A DNA stretch of 29,574 nucleotides from Burkholderiales bacterium UBA954 (lineage in GTDB: Bacteria; Pseudomonadota; Gammaproteobacteria; Burkholderiales; Burkholderiaceae_A), in the NCBI GenBank assembly GCA_002293155.1, contig DBCQ01000027.1:41846-71419 (forward strand), given 5' to 3'. The position numbers and the translations under genes were made by a program. The notes beneath the pieces were generated by a model. That model saw only the letters and a program-made list of their open reading frames with translations, did not search any database and had not been told where the DNA came from. Below are positions 7,359-14,907 of this stretch, one piece after another (position 1 is the first letter of the stretch; each line of letters starts with the position of its first letter).

Positions 7359-10285
7359 GGCGTGAAATAGGCTAAGAATTTCTTGTTGGGGACCTGGCCG
7401 GGGCTTGCCGGTGTTGTGGCCTGCGGATAACTGATCGCGGGTTCATCGGGGCCAGCGGGACGAAGTCGAACACGAACGTCATACCAGCCGGCCTGCCCAG
7501 TGATTGGGTCGGAGTTGCTGATTTTCTTCGAACCGCCCTTCATTGGAATTTCCTCGCTGATTAAGTGGTTCAGCAAGAAGCCCTTACGGGACTCGTCAGC
7601 GCCTGGATCGAGTCGCCATGCCCCATCGGATTTTCCAATGGCATTCCAAGTCCAGACGGTTCCGGGCTCAACTGCCTCGGAGTAGCGCCCCATGCACCGA
7701 ACACGCCCCCACTGGGATTCCACCCACAGCCACGCGCCATCGGCAATACCAGCGGCTTTGGCAGTGCGCGGATTCATGAAGAGATAGTTGTGGCTATGAA
7801 TCTGACGCAGCCACGCATTCTGAGAATCCCATGAGTGATACATCGCCATGGGCCGCTGCGTCAGTGCATGAAGTGGGAAAGACTCGGTATCTGTGATTTC
7901 ATCTTCAAGGGGCGGATACCAAAATGGCAAGGGATCAAAGTAGGTGGAGATTCGCTCACGCAGCCAGTCGGGCGGTTGGCGGCCGGGGCGCTGACCCTGC
8001 CCCGCAAGACGGAAGTGTTGGAGGTGTTCGCAATAGACAGCGATCTGAATGGGATCTTCCTTCTGTCGAAACCCATTGTCTTTTGCGAATCGGATGTACT
8101 CCTGGTTCCAGTTGCGCATGTACTGCAGGGAGGGCGTCATTTCAAAATGAAACACGCAGTTATTTTCAGCATACCGTTTCCACTGCTCAGGGTTGGGTTC
8201 ACCCTTTAGCGACTTCTCACCATCCTTACCTCGCCATCCCGCCAAGAACCCTATCCCCGATCCTGGAGCAGTTTCAAAATTTGTAATGAAATCGGGGTAG
8301 CCCTTGAATTTTCGGGCACCTTCTGGGGTGGTAAAAGCAGGGAGCTTTAATCGAGAGGCAAGCTCAACAATTACCTCTTGGAAGGGACGACAGTGATCTG
8401 TGGGCGCTACAACAGGGATACGGACAGAGTCACAGGGGCCATCGAACTCTGAGATCGGCCGATCCAAGAGGCTCATGCAGTCATGGCGCTCGAGGTAGGT
8501 GGTATCGGGTAGAACTAAATCTGCGTATGCCACCATTTCAGAATCAAATGCATCACAGACGACGATAAAGGGGATCTTGAATTCACCCTGAGCATCTTTT
8601 GCATTGAGCGCATCACGTATTGCCATGGTATTCATGGTCGAGTTCCAGGCCATATTGGCCATGAAAATCATGAGCGTATCGATGGGGTAGGGGTCGCCGT
8701 GCACCGCGTTCGTGATGACGTTATGCATCAGACCGTGGGCCGACAATGGATGCTCCCAGGAAAATGCCTTATCGATTCGTATCGGCTCACCTTGATCATT
8801 GACCGCGAGGTCCTCCGGGCGCGCGGGCCAGCCCAATGGCGCAGCCCCCAGCGGGGTATTCGGCTTAATCTGGGACTCTGATGAAGTCGAGCGAATGCGC
8901 GGCGGTGTCTGTCTTGGGTAGGGTGCCTTGTGTCGGAATCCGCCCGGTCGATCGATCGTACCGAGTAGGCTCATCAGAATCGCAAGGCCACGGATGGTCT
9001 GGAACCCATTGGAATGCGCGGCCAATCCCCGCATTGCGTGAAAGGCAACGGGCCGCCCAATGACATGAGTGTGGGCCTTGCCCCAGCTATCAGTCCATGG
9101 GATGGGGAGCTCGAAGGCCTGTTGAAATGCGGCAACCCCCAACTCCTTTGCCAACAACCGGATGCGTTGAGCAGGGATTCCGGTAATCGACTCTGCCCAC
9201 TCGGGCGTGGCGTGTTGGACCTGTTGCTTTAGGAGTTCATAACTCGTCGCGACGCGCACGCCCTGGTGGGGGCCTTCCGTGATGGTGAACTCGCCCTCGA
9301 GTGCAAAGGTCGCCGGATCGGCGGTTTCTCTCGGGACAAGGCCGTTGGTCGTTAGGCACCAGGCGAATTTGTTCTGCGGTAAATCTTCAGAAACTGCTGG
9401 CCGTGTTGAATCTAAAAGAAACAGACCGTGTTGGGGGCCAGGGTCACGCACCACCAAATCGGGGCTATTGGAGTATCGCTTCAGAAATTCATGGTCGACC
9501 TGATTCGTCGCGATGAGTTCGCGGACCAGAGACAAAATCAGGGCGCCATCGGTGCCGGGACGAATCGGGATCCATTCATCGGCAATTGCGGAATAGCCCG
9601 TTCGGATCGGATTGATCGAAATGAAGCGCCCACCTGACCTCTTAAATTTTGATAGCGCAACCTTCATCGGGTTGCTGTGATGATCCTCTGCAGTGCCCAG
9701 CATGACAAAGAGCTTGGCCTGATCAAGATCAGGGCCGCCGAATTCCCAGAAACTCCCGCCGATGGTGTAGATCATTCCGGCGGCCATATTGACGGAGCAA
9801 AAACCACCGTGGGCGGCATAGTTTGGGGTTCCAAACTGACGCGCGAACAACCCGGTCAGCGCCTGCATCTGATCTCGGCCTGTAAATAACGCGAATTTTT
9901 TTGGATCGGTTGCGCGGATCTTGGAGAGTCGATCGGTCAGTATGTCAAGGGCCTGGGCCCACTCAATGACTTCGAATGCCGACTCGCCGCGATCCCTTCC
10001 CGTAATGCGTCGCAGGGGCTTTGTAATCCGGGCGGGGGAGTGCTGCTTCATGATCCCCGAAGACCCCTTCGCGCAGATGACCCCTTTGTTTAGGGGGTGC
10101 TGGGGATTGCCATCAATGTAGCGGACCTCGCCATCGCGCAGATGAACTCGAATACCGCAGCGGCAGGCGCACATGTAGCAGGTCGTGGTTTTAATCTCGT
10201 TGGTCTGCCCGGTCTGGTCCGAAATCGGATCATGGAGTGGCGCTGTTTTCAAGAGATCAAAAAACGAGATTGGTTTTTCTGTCAT
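7355..10285 (-). CDS. soeA: Molybdopterin oxidoreductase, probable sulfite dehydrogenase (quinone) SoeA
   Basis: The catalytic subunit, 976 residues, belongs to the DMSO-reductase family. The N-terminal [4Fe-4S] motif uses C36, C39, C43 and C71. C163 in the GGFCSVN block stands where related enzymes place the molybdenum ligand. The C-terminal molydopterin dinucleotide-binding domain follows from about residue 830. There is no twin-arginine signal, which supports a cytoplasmic enzyme of SoeA type. The ATG at 10285 is chosen because AAGGA lies seven bases upstream, right after the pta stop; the frame runs up to 10363 but overlaps pta. Operon order pta-soeA-soeB-soeC beside xsc implies oxidation of the sulfite released by Xsc, with electrons to quinone. 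Sequence alone would also allow a thiosulfate or polysulfide enzyme. Confidence 0.85.
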   Translation of the reverse strand: MTEKPISFFDLLKTAPLHDPISDQTGQTNEIKTTTCYMCACRCGIRVHLRDGEVRYIDGNPQHPLNKGVICAKGSSGIMKQHSPARITKPLRRITGRDRGESAFEVIEWAQALDILTDRLSKIRATDPKKFALFTGRDQMQALTGLFARQFGTPNYAAHGGFCSVNMAAGMIYTIGGSFWEFGGPDLDQAKLFVMLGTAEDHHSNPMKVALSKFKRSGGRFISINPIRTGYSAIADEWIPIRPGTDGALILSLVRELIATNQVDHEFLKRYSNSPDLVVRDPGPQHGLFLLDSTRPAVSEDLPQNKFAWCLTTNGLVPRETADPATFALEGEFTITEGPHQGVRVATSYELLKQQVQHATPEWAESITGIPAQRIRLLAKELGVAAFQQAFELPIPWTDSWGKAHTHVIGRPVAFHAMRGLAAHSNGFQTIRGLAILMSLLGTIDRPGGFRHKAPYPRQTPPRIRSTSSESQIKPNTPLGAAPLGWPARPEDLAVNDQGEPIRIDKAFSWEHPLSAHGLMHNVITNAVHGDPYPIDTLMIFMANMAWNSTMNTMAIRDALNAKDAQGEFKIPFIVVCDAFDSEMVAYADLVLPDTTYLERHDCMSLLDRPISEFDGPCDSVRIPVVAPTDHCRPFQEVIVELASRLKLPAFTTPEGARKFKGYPDFITNFETAPGSGIGFLAGWRGKDGEKSLKGEPNPEQWKRYAENNCVFHFEMTPSLQYMRNWNQEYIRFAKDNGFRQKEDPIQIAVYCEHLQHFRLAGQGQRPGRQPPDWLRERISTYFDPLPFWYPPLEDEITDTESFPLHALTQRPMAMYHSWDSQNAWLRQIHSHNYLFMNPRTAKAAGIADGAWLWVESQWGRVRCMGRYSEAVEPGTVWTWNAIGKSDGAWRLDPGADESRKGFLLNHLISEEIPMKGGSKKISNSDPITGQAGWYDVRVRLRPAGPDEPAISYPQATTPASPGQVPNKKFLAYFTP

Positions 10286-10289
10286 GTGA

Positions 10290-11219
10290 TTAATCCTTGG
10301 ATTCTTCTGAGGCACGTGCAATTCGAATAGCAAGCGCAACTGATGCAATACGGGAAAAAACACTATCTGCCCGCGAGGTCAATACGATAGGAACCGACGC
10401 GCCGGTGATTACGCCCGCACAGGCCCCCGATGCCATATAGATCAGAGACTTAAATAAAATATTAGCCGCCTCAAGATTGGGCAGCAAGAGCAGGTCGGGG
10501 TCACCAGAGACGCTCGATTGGATTCCCTTAATTGCAGCAGACTCTCGCGAGATCGCATTATCAAATCCGAAGGGGCCCTCGATCGTCGCGGCTGGGAACG
10601 CGCCGCCAGCTGCTAGACGAACCAATTCTGCTGCATCCGTTGTTGCGACCATAGCTGGATTGACCACCTCCACCGCGGCAACGATTGCAACCTTGGGCTT
10701 CGCAATGCCGAGTCGATGTAAGACCACAATCGCATCATGGAGCATCTCTTTTTTCTGGGCCAGGGTTGGCGCAAGATTCACAACACAGTCGGTGAGGGCC
10801 AGGAGCTTGTGATAGCTTGGAATATCGCAGATCAGCACATGGCTGATGCGTCGGGCCGTCCGCAGGCCCGTTTCCCGATTCACCACAGCAGCCATAAGCT
10901 CATCGGTGTGGAGAGAGCCTTTCATCAAGACCGCCACCCGTTGATTTCGCACAAGCTCGGTTGCAATCTTAGCGGCAGCTTTTGGGTCTGCCGGTGTGTC
11001 GATCACTGTACAGGCGCTGATATCCAGAGAGGATTGCTGGGCGGTAGCCTCAATCAGGGGCCTTGGCCCAATCAAGAGTACCTCTGCGAGGGCGAGCCTA
11101 GCCGCCTCGACGGCAGCCCCAAGCGATGTCGCATCGCAGGGGTAGACCACGCCAAGGGCGATCGATGTCTTTTCTTGGGCGATTAATGCGCTGAGCCGAG
11201 GATGATTAGCGCTGATCAT
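10290..11219 (-). CDS. pta: Phosphate acetyl/butyryltransferase family protein
   Basis: A 309-residue soluble acyltransferase of the phosphate acetyl/butyryl transferase family, in the short single-domain Ptb-like form and without the N-terminal P-loop domain of long Pta proteins. Features are the AIALGVVYP-like N-terminal strand, the MKGSLHTDELMAAV block, the RRISHVLICDIPSYHKLLALTD block, the GPFGFDNAIS block and the C-terminal GASVPIVLTSRADS block, which are family landmarks. It would convert the acetyl phosphate made by Xsc into acetyl-CoA. The ATG at 11219 overlaps the cobT stop by four bases, and soeA starts five bases after its stop. A Ptb-like butyryl specificity cannot be ruled out from sequence, but the location makes acetyl phosphate the natural substrate. 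Confidence 0.87.
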   Translation of the reverse strand: MISANHPRLSALIAQEKTSIALGVVYPCDATSLGAAVEAARLALAEVLLIGPRPLIEATAQQSSLDISACTVIDTPADPKAAAKIATELVRNQRVAVLMKGSLHTDELMAAVVNRETGLRTARRISHVLICDIPSYHKLLALTDCVVNLAPTLAQKKEMLHDAIVVLHRLGIAKPKVAIVAAVEVVNPAMVATTDAAELVRLAAGGAFPAATIEGPFGFDNAISRESAAIKGIQSSVSGDPDLLLLPNLEAANILFKSLIYMASGACAGVITGASVPIVLTSRADSVFSRIASVALAIRIARASEESKD

Positions 11220-12952
11220 TGTGAACTCGGCATGGTTGGACTTCGATGGCGCGCATGATGGTGCCTGCGGTGAGAGGTAAAGAATTTTGCAATTTCGCCT
11301 AATAAGAAATCATCAACACCCGAACTGAGATCAATCGCAAGACGGCGCTTGTAGAAGCACCCCAGATCTAAGCCCACGCCAAGTGCGCAGATCTCGAGTT
11401 CTGATGAACGCTCGACGGATGTCACAACCTGTCGAAGGTGTTGATCGAGATAATACTCATCATTTTCTTGGTGCGTGGCGGTATCCATTGGGCAGCCATC
11501 GGAGATCACAATCAGGATTTTTCGGCGGGCCGCCTTCTGCCGAAGTCGACCGCAGGCCCAGGCGACGGCTTCACCATCGATACCCTCACGAAAGAGATCA
11601 TGTCGACGCAGCGCAGCGATTCCACGCCGGCCTCGTTGCCAGCTGACGGCCGAGGGCTTGAAAACGATATGCAGGGCTTCGTTGAGTCGACCGGGATCCT
11701 CTGGTTTGCCCGATCTTGCCCAGTCGCGCCGAGCGCGGCCGCCACTCCAACTGTTTGTAGAAAAACCAAGAATCTCGCTCTCGCCGCCCGCACGCTCGAT
11801 CGCTCGTGACAGTGCATCGACCATCAATGAGGTCTGCTCCGAGTGGGTCTTCATGGAGCCCGAGCAGTCCAGCAGAAATGTCACCGCGCAACGGATGATG
11901 GGCTGGTCTTTTTCACGGCGAAATATGGAGTGTTCCTGTGGGTCGCTGATCAGACGCGCAAGACGACTGCCATCGAGCAGGCCCTCGTCTTGGCCAAACG
12001 CCCAGCCAAGCCGCTCCGTGTGGCAGATGCGCTGATGGATGATCCTTGCGAGCTTTGCAATGTTTAACCGTCGGCCATTTAAATCTTCATCGAGCTGTTG
12101 GCGAAGTTCTTCGAGTTGGGCTGAGCGCACGAGTGTGGCCGCCTCCACTTCGCGGTCATAGCGTGTGGTGAAGATTCGATAACGGTTGGCGGAGCGTTCC
12201 CAGGCCTTGCTCGACCCACTTGTCGCACTCGGGGGCGGAGCCGCATTCGACGAATTGAAGTGGAGTTTCAGGGAAAATCCGTTGCGACGGCTGACTTTCC
12301 GTTGGGAGGCCCCGGCGGTGGATTCAACAGTGGCGACTGCGCGGGCAACCCAGTTGGCAAGGGCGAGTGAGGGGGCAATGAAGCGCGCTTGCTCCTCACG
12401 GGCCTGAACTAAATCCACGAAAATACGGCCGAGCTCTGTGCTCATCGCTGCGCGGGTCGACTCCATGAGATCAGAAAAATCATCCGCAATTGGCTGACGG
12501 GTGAGCCTTGACCAGGAGGTGAGGGCGACGGTGAAGACGAGAATGCCGACATTGGTCTCGGTTAAGCCTGAGTCGGCGAACTCTCTTGCCCACTGTAAGA
12601 AGTGGTTAGCCATGTTTTGCTTCACACCCGGTAGATCATCGGGCGCTAGGCTTTCGCATCGGAGTTGCTCAAGCAGTTCATACATGAGCCTTGCGATATC
12701 GTGTTCAGGGGTGTGTTGCTGATGAAGATCTGAATCACTCAGAATCATTCGCAGGGAGGCGCCGTCGATCAGTCCGCGCTGGCAACTCTGCGGATCGCCC
12801 CGTTCGCTCTGGTGGGCCGCATGCAAGGCGATTACAGCTGCACCCCGATAGAGGATTCCGCCGCTCCACTGCATGAGCGGGTCGCGCGTTAGGGTCCGAA
12901 TTACCGCGCTGTCTCGGTCTGCGGTGGAGGTTGATGTGGCGAGACTATCCAA
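11216..12952 (-). CDS. cobT: CobT-like VWA-domain protein
   Basis: A soluble protein of 578 residues related to CobT, the VWA partner of the CobS ATPase in aerobic cobaltochelatase. The C-terminal third is a von Willebrand A domain with a full MIDAS DCSGSMK motif and a later ISDGCPMD block. The N-terminal part matches the CobT opening (RTLTRDP..). The middle, usually long and acidic in CobT, is short here. I choose the TTG at 12952 because it overlaps the cobS stop and keeps the conserved N-terminus; the frame is open up to 13084, but that part would lie within cobS. No cobN or cobalamin gene is in view. Cotranscription with pta-soeABC suggests a metal-insertion or remodelling role for the molybdoenzyme, by analogy with CoxD/CoxE and NorQ/NorD; this is inference. 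Confidence 0.82.
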   Translation of the reverse strand: MDSLATSTSTADRDSAVIRTLTRDPLMQWSGGILYRGAAVIALHAAHQSERGDPQSCQRGLIDGASLRMILSDSDLHQQHTPEHDIARLMYELLEQLRCESLAPDDLPGVKQNMANHFLQWAREFADSGLTETNVGILVFTVALTSWSRLTRQPIADDFSDLMESTRAAMSTELGRIFVDLVQAREEQARFIAPSLALANWVARAVATVESTAGASQRKVSRRNGFSLKLHFNSSNAAPPPSATSGSSKAWERSANRYRIFTTRYDREVEAATLVRSAQLEELRQQLDEDLNGRRLNIAKLARIIHQRICHTERLGWAFGQDEGLLDGSRLARLISDPQEHSIFRREKDQPIIRCAVTFLLDCSGSMKTHSEQTSLMVDALSRAIERAGGESEILGFSTNSWSGGRARRDWARSGKPEDPGRLNEALHIVFKPSAVSWQRGRRGIAALRRHDLFREGIDGEAVAWACGRLRQKAARRKILIVISDGCPMDTATHQENDEYYLDQHLRQVVTSVERSSELEICALGVGLDLGCFYKRRLAIDLSSGVDDFLLGEIAKFFTSHRRHHHARHRSPTMPSSQ

Positions 12953-13952
12953 GTTGATTGCTGGCCTGGTGGTGATTAAAACCTGGCAGCTCGCTGTTAA
13001 AGCAGCGCTGGAAATACTCCGCAATAATCTCCCGCTCCGGCAACTCAGATTTATTGACAAACGAGAGATGGAAGGCGAGACCAACGTCTTTAAATATCTC
13101 GGTATTTTCCGCCCAAGTGATCACGGTGCGCGGTGACATGAGGGTTGAGAGATCGCCCACCGCGAAGCCCTGTCGGGTTAGGCCCGCAAGGGCTACCATG
13201 GCATTGATCGTTGAGAGCCCCTGAGGCGTTGCCATTGTGGGAACGCGGGCCAGCACGATTTTCGCTTCCTCCTCAGGGGGCAGGTAATCGAGTGAGGTCA
13301 CGATATTCCAGCGGTCAAGCTGGGCATGGTTCAGAATCTGGGTGCCGTGATAGAGGCCCCCGAGATTGCCGAGGCCCAGCGTATTCATCGTTGCAAACAA
13401 GCGAAAACTAGCATGGGGCCGAATGACACGTTTCTGATCGAGAAGCGTGAACTGCCCCTCTCGCTCTAAGACTCGTTGAATCACAAACATGACCTCGGGT
13501 CGGCCCGCATCATATTCATCAAAGACAATCGCCATTGGCCGTTGGAGGGCCCAAGGAAGAAGCCCCTCTTGGAATTCAGTGATCTGCTTGCCATCTCGAA
13601 GTTGAATCACGTCTTTTCCAACAAGATCAAGGCGGCTAATGTGGCCATCAAGGTTGATGCGAATACACGGCCAGTTAAGCCGGGAGGCGACCTGTTCAAT
13701 GTGGGTGGATTTACCGGTTCCGTGCATCCCCTGCAGCACGACCCGCCGGTTGTGTGAGAAGCCCGCCAGAATCGCGAGTGTGGCCTGATGATTAAAACGA
13801 TAGGCGCGGTCAATCTCTGGAACATGATCATCAGGCTCCGCGAAAGCGGGTACCGTGAGATCGGAGTCGATGCCGAACACCTCACGGACGGAGATCGCAC
13901 AAGTGGGTTGAGGGCCTGTCATTGGGTTATGCGGCTTGGAATTCGCGGTCAT
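12945..13952 (-). CDS. cobS: CobS-like MoxR-family AAA+ ATPase
   Basis: A 335-residue AAA+ ATPase close to CobS of cobaltochelatase over its full length. It has the SVREVFGIDSD N-terminal block, Walker A GMHGTGKST at residues 75-83, Walker B IVFDEYD around 142-148, sensor-1 N190 in ATMNT, and the LDRW arginine-finger region at 212-215. The MSPRTVITWAEN and YFQRCF blocks in the C-terminal part are also typical. CobS assembles into hexameric rings and acts with a VWA protein, here encoded by the next gene with an 8-base overlap. Its own ATG at 13952 lies inside the end of the upstream iclR gene (26-base overlap). The CobN chelatase subunit is missing from the window, so the target of this motor is open. 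Confidence 0.9.
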   Translation of the reverse strand: MTANSKPHNPMTGPQPTCAISVREVFGIDSDLTVPAFAEPDDHVPEIDRAYRFNHQATLAILAGFSHNRRVVLQGMHGTGKSTHIEQVASRLNWPCIRINLDGHISRLDLVGKDVIQLRDGKQITEFQEGLLPWALQRPMAIVFDEYDAGRPEVMFVIQRVLEREGQFTLLDQKRVIRPHASFRLFATMNTLGLGNLGGLYHGTQILNHAQLDRWNIVTSLDYLPPEEEAKIVLARVPTMATPQGLSTINAMVALAGLTRQGFAVGDLSTLMSPRTVITWAENTEIFKDVGLAFHLSFVNKSELPEREIIAEYFQRCFNSELPGFNHHQASNQLG

Positions 13953-14751
13953 TGTCTTGGTCGATCGGCAGATCGCTATTAATTTTGGAGATGGCCTCTG
14001 CGGCCCGCCTGAGCGCGGGGAGTGCTGATAGCGCCCGCTCCTTTGAAAAACGCATCATTGGCGCCTGAATGGCGAGCCCCATGTTCGATGCACCACTGGG
14101 CGAGGGAATTAAGATGCCAAGGCAGAGCAGGCCGGGAAGGAACTCCTCTTCATCGAAGGCGAACCCCTGCTGTTTGACGCGTTCGAGTTCTTGTTCGAGT
14201 TGATCAAAGTTAGTGAGGGTGTTGGTCGTAAATTTCTCAAGCGGAACTGCGGCAAGCAGACGGCGTCGTTGCGCAGGGGACATCTGGCTGAGGAATAACT
14301 TTCCGGTAGCCGAGCAGTGTGACGGGACACGGGAGCCGGGGTGCAGGTAAAACCGAAGCGGTGCCGCAGTCTCAACCCGATCTAGGTAGAGCACTTCATT
14401 GCCTGAGAAGGCGGTGAGATTGCAGCTTTCTCCGATTTCATCGACCAGCTTGCGCAACACCGCGTGTCGCGCGCCTTGGGTGGTGCCATTGAGTAAGACG
14501 TTCTCAGCAAGCCGGATGAGACGTTGCCCCGTGCTGTAGTGGCGGCCATTACCGTCGCGCTGAAGAATCTCGGCATTCTCGAGCTGCTGCAGCATCCGAT
14601 GCACGGTGGGCTTGGGCAATCCCGTCTCGTCGACGATGGCCTGCAGGGTAAAGGGCGAATCTCGCTTGGCGATAATTTCAAGCAAAGCAAAGAGTCGTAG
14701 ATTTGGGGTGTCCCCATCTATTCGGCTGATGCTTGCGTCTGGCTTTAACAT
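13927..14751 (-). CDS. IclR family regulator, divergent from xsc
   Basis: A 274-residue transcription factor. Residues 15-75 form the winged helix-turn-helix (LQAIVDETGLPKPTVHRMLQQLE), and residues 90-260 form the IclR effector domain (ESCNLTAFSGNEVLYLDRVE, PSHCSATGKLFLSQ). The gene is divergent from xsc across a 156-base gap that carries both promoters. Because its end overlaps cobS by 26 bases, it is likely the first gene of the operon iclR-cobS-cobT-pta-soeABC, not a free-standing regulator gene. No Shine-Dalgarno sequence is seen, and the -10 box sits so near the ATG that the mRNA may be leaderless. Its ligand might be sulfoacetaldehyde, acetyl phosphate or a related pathway compound; this is unproven. 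Confidence 0.93.
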   Translation of the reverse strand: MLKPDASISRIDGDTPNLRLFALLEIIAKRDSPFTLQAIVDETGLPKPTVHRMLQQLENAEILQRDGNGRHYSTGQRLIRLAENVLLNGTTQGARHAVLRKLVDEIGESCNLTAFSGNEVLYLDRVETAAPLRFYLHPGSRVPSHCSATGKLFLSQMSPAQRRRLLAAVPLEKFTTNTLTNFDQLEQELERVKQQGFAFDEEEFLPGLLCLGILIPSPSGASNMGLAIQAPMMRFSKERALSALPALRRAAEAISKINSDLPIDQDNDREFQAA

Positions 14752-14757
14752 GCCCAG

Positions 14758-14786
14758 ATATTAGTTTATTTCATTTTTCGAATCAA
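14758..14786 (-). promoter_or_regulatory. Predicted sigma70 promoter for the iclR-cobST-pta-soeABC operon
   Basis: On the minus strand TTGATT (14786-14781) and TAATAT (14763-14758) are separated by 17 bases, close to the consensus -35 and -10 boxes. The expected transcription start, about seven bases past the -10 box, falls on or next to the iclR ATG at 14751, so a leaderless or nearly leaderless transcript is predicted. Confidence 0.6.
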
Positions 14787-14798
14787 TAAGTTCCGGAA
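14777..14798. promoter_or_regulatory. Palindromic sites between divergent promoters, candidate IclR operator
   Basis: Two short perfect palindromes, TTCGAA (14777-14782) and TTCCGGAA (14791-14798), lie between the two -35 boxes. They are flanked by an imperfect longer repeat, ATTTCATTTTTC on the left and GAAAAAGAAAT on the right (about 14769-14805). The left part overlaps the iclR -35 box, the right part sits directly upstream of the xsc -35 box. That is where a regulator could repress its own gene and act on xsc. Binding by the adjacent IclR protein is inferred from position. Confidence 0.45.
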
Positions 14799-14811
14799 AA
14801 AGAAATTATCG

Positions 14812-14840
14812 TTGACAACCTGGGGTCACTTTTCTAAACT
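14812..14840 (+). promoter_or_regulatory. Predicted sigma70 promoter of xsc
   Basis: A perfect -35 box TTGACA (14812-14817), a 17-base spacer and a -10 box TAAACT (14835-14840) form a near-consensus promoter. Transcription would begin near 14847, leaving a leader of about 60 bases before the xsc ATG at 14908. The TTG at 14812 is therefore part of the promoter and not a start codon, although the coding frame is open across it. Confidence 0.75.
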
Positions 14841-14907
14841 GACGCCGTCACAACGACGTGGCTTAACCGAATTCGACCTGTCGGGTCACATGGCGAGGAG
14901 AGATGGA

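Noticed and set aside
11475..12035. Long antisense open frame within cobT (plus strand)
   Set aside because: It lies fully opposite a conserved VWA domain gene, has no ribosome site, and shows no family resemblance. Such shadows are common in GC-rich coding DNA.
14812..14907. Upstream extension of xsc with a TTG start at 14812
   Set aside because: The TTG is the first part of a perfect -35 box with a good -10 box 17 bases on. The ribosome site GAGGAG and the family N-terminus point to ATG 14908.
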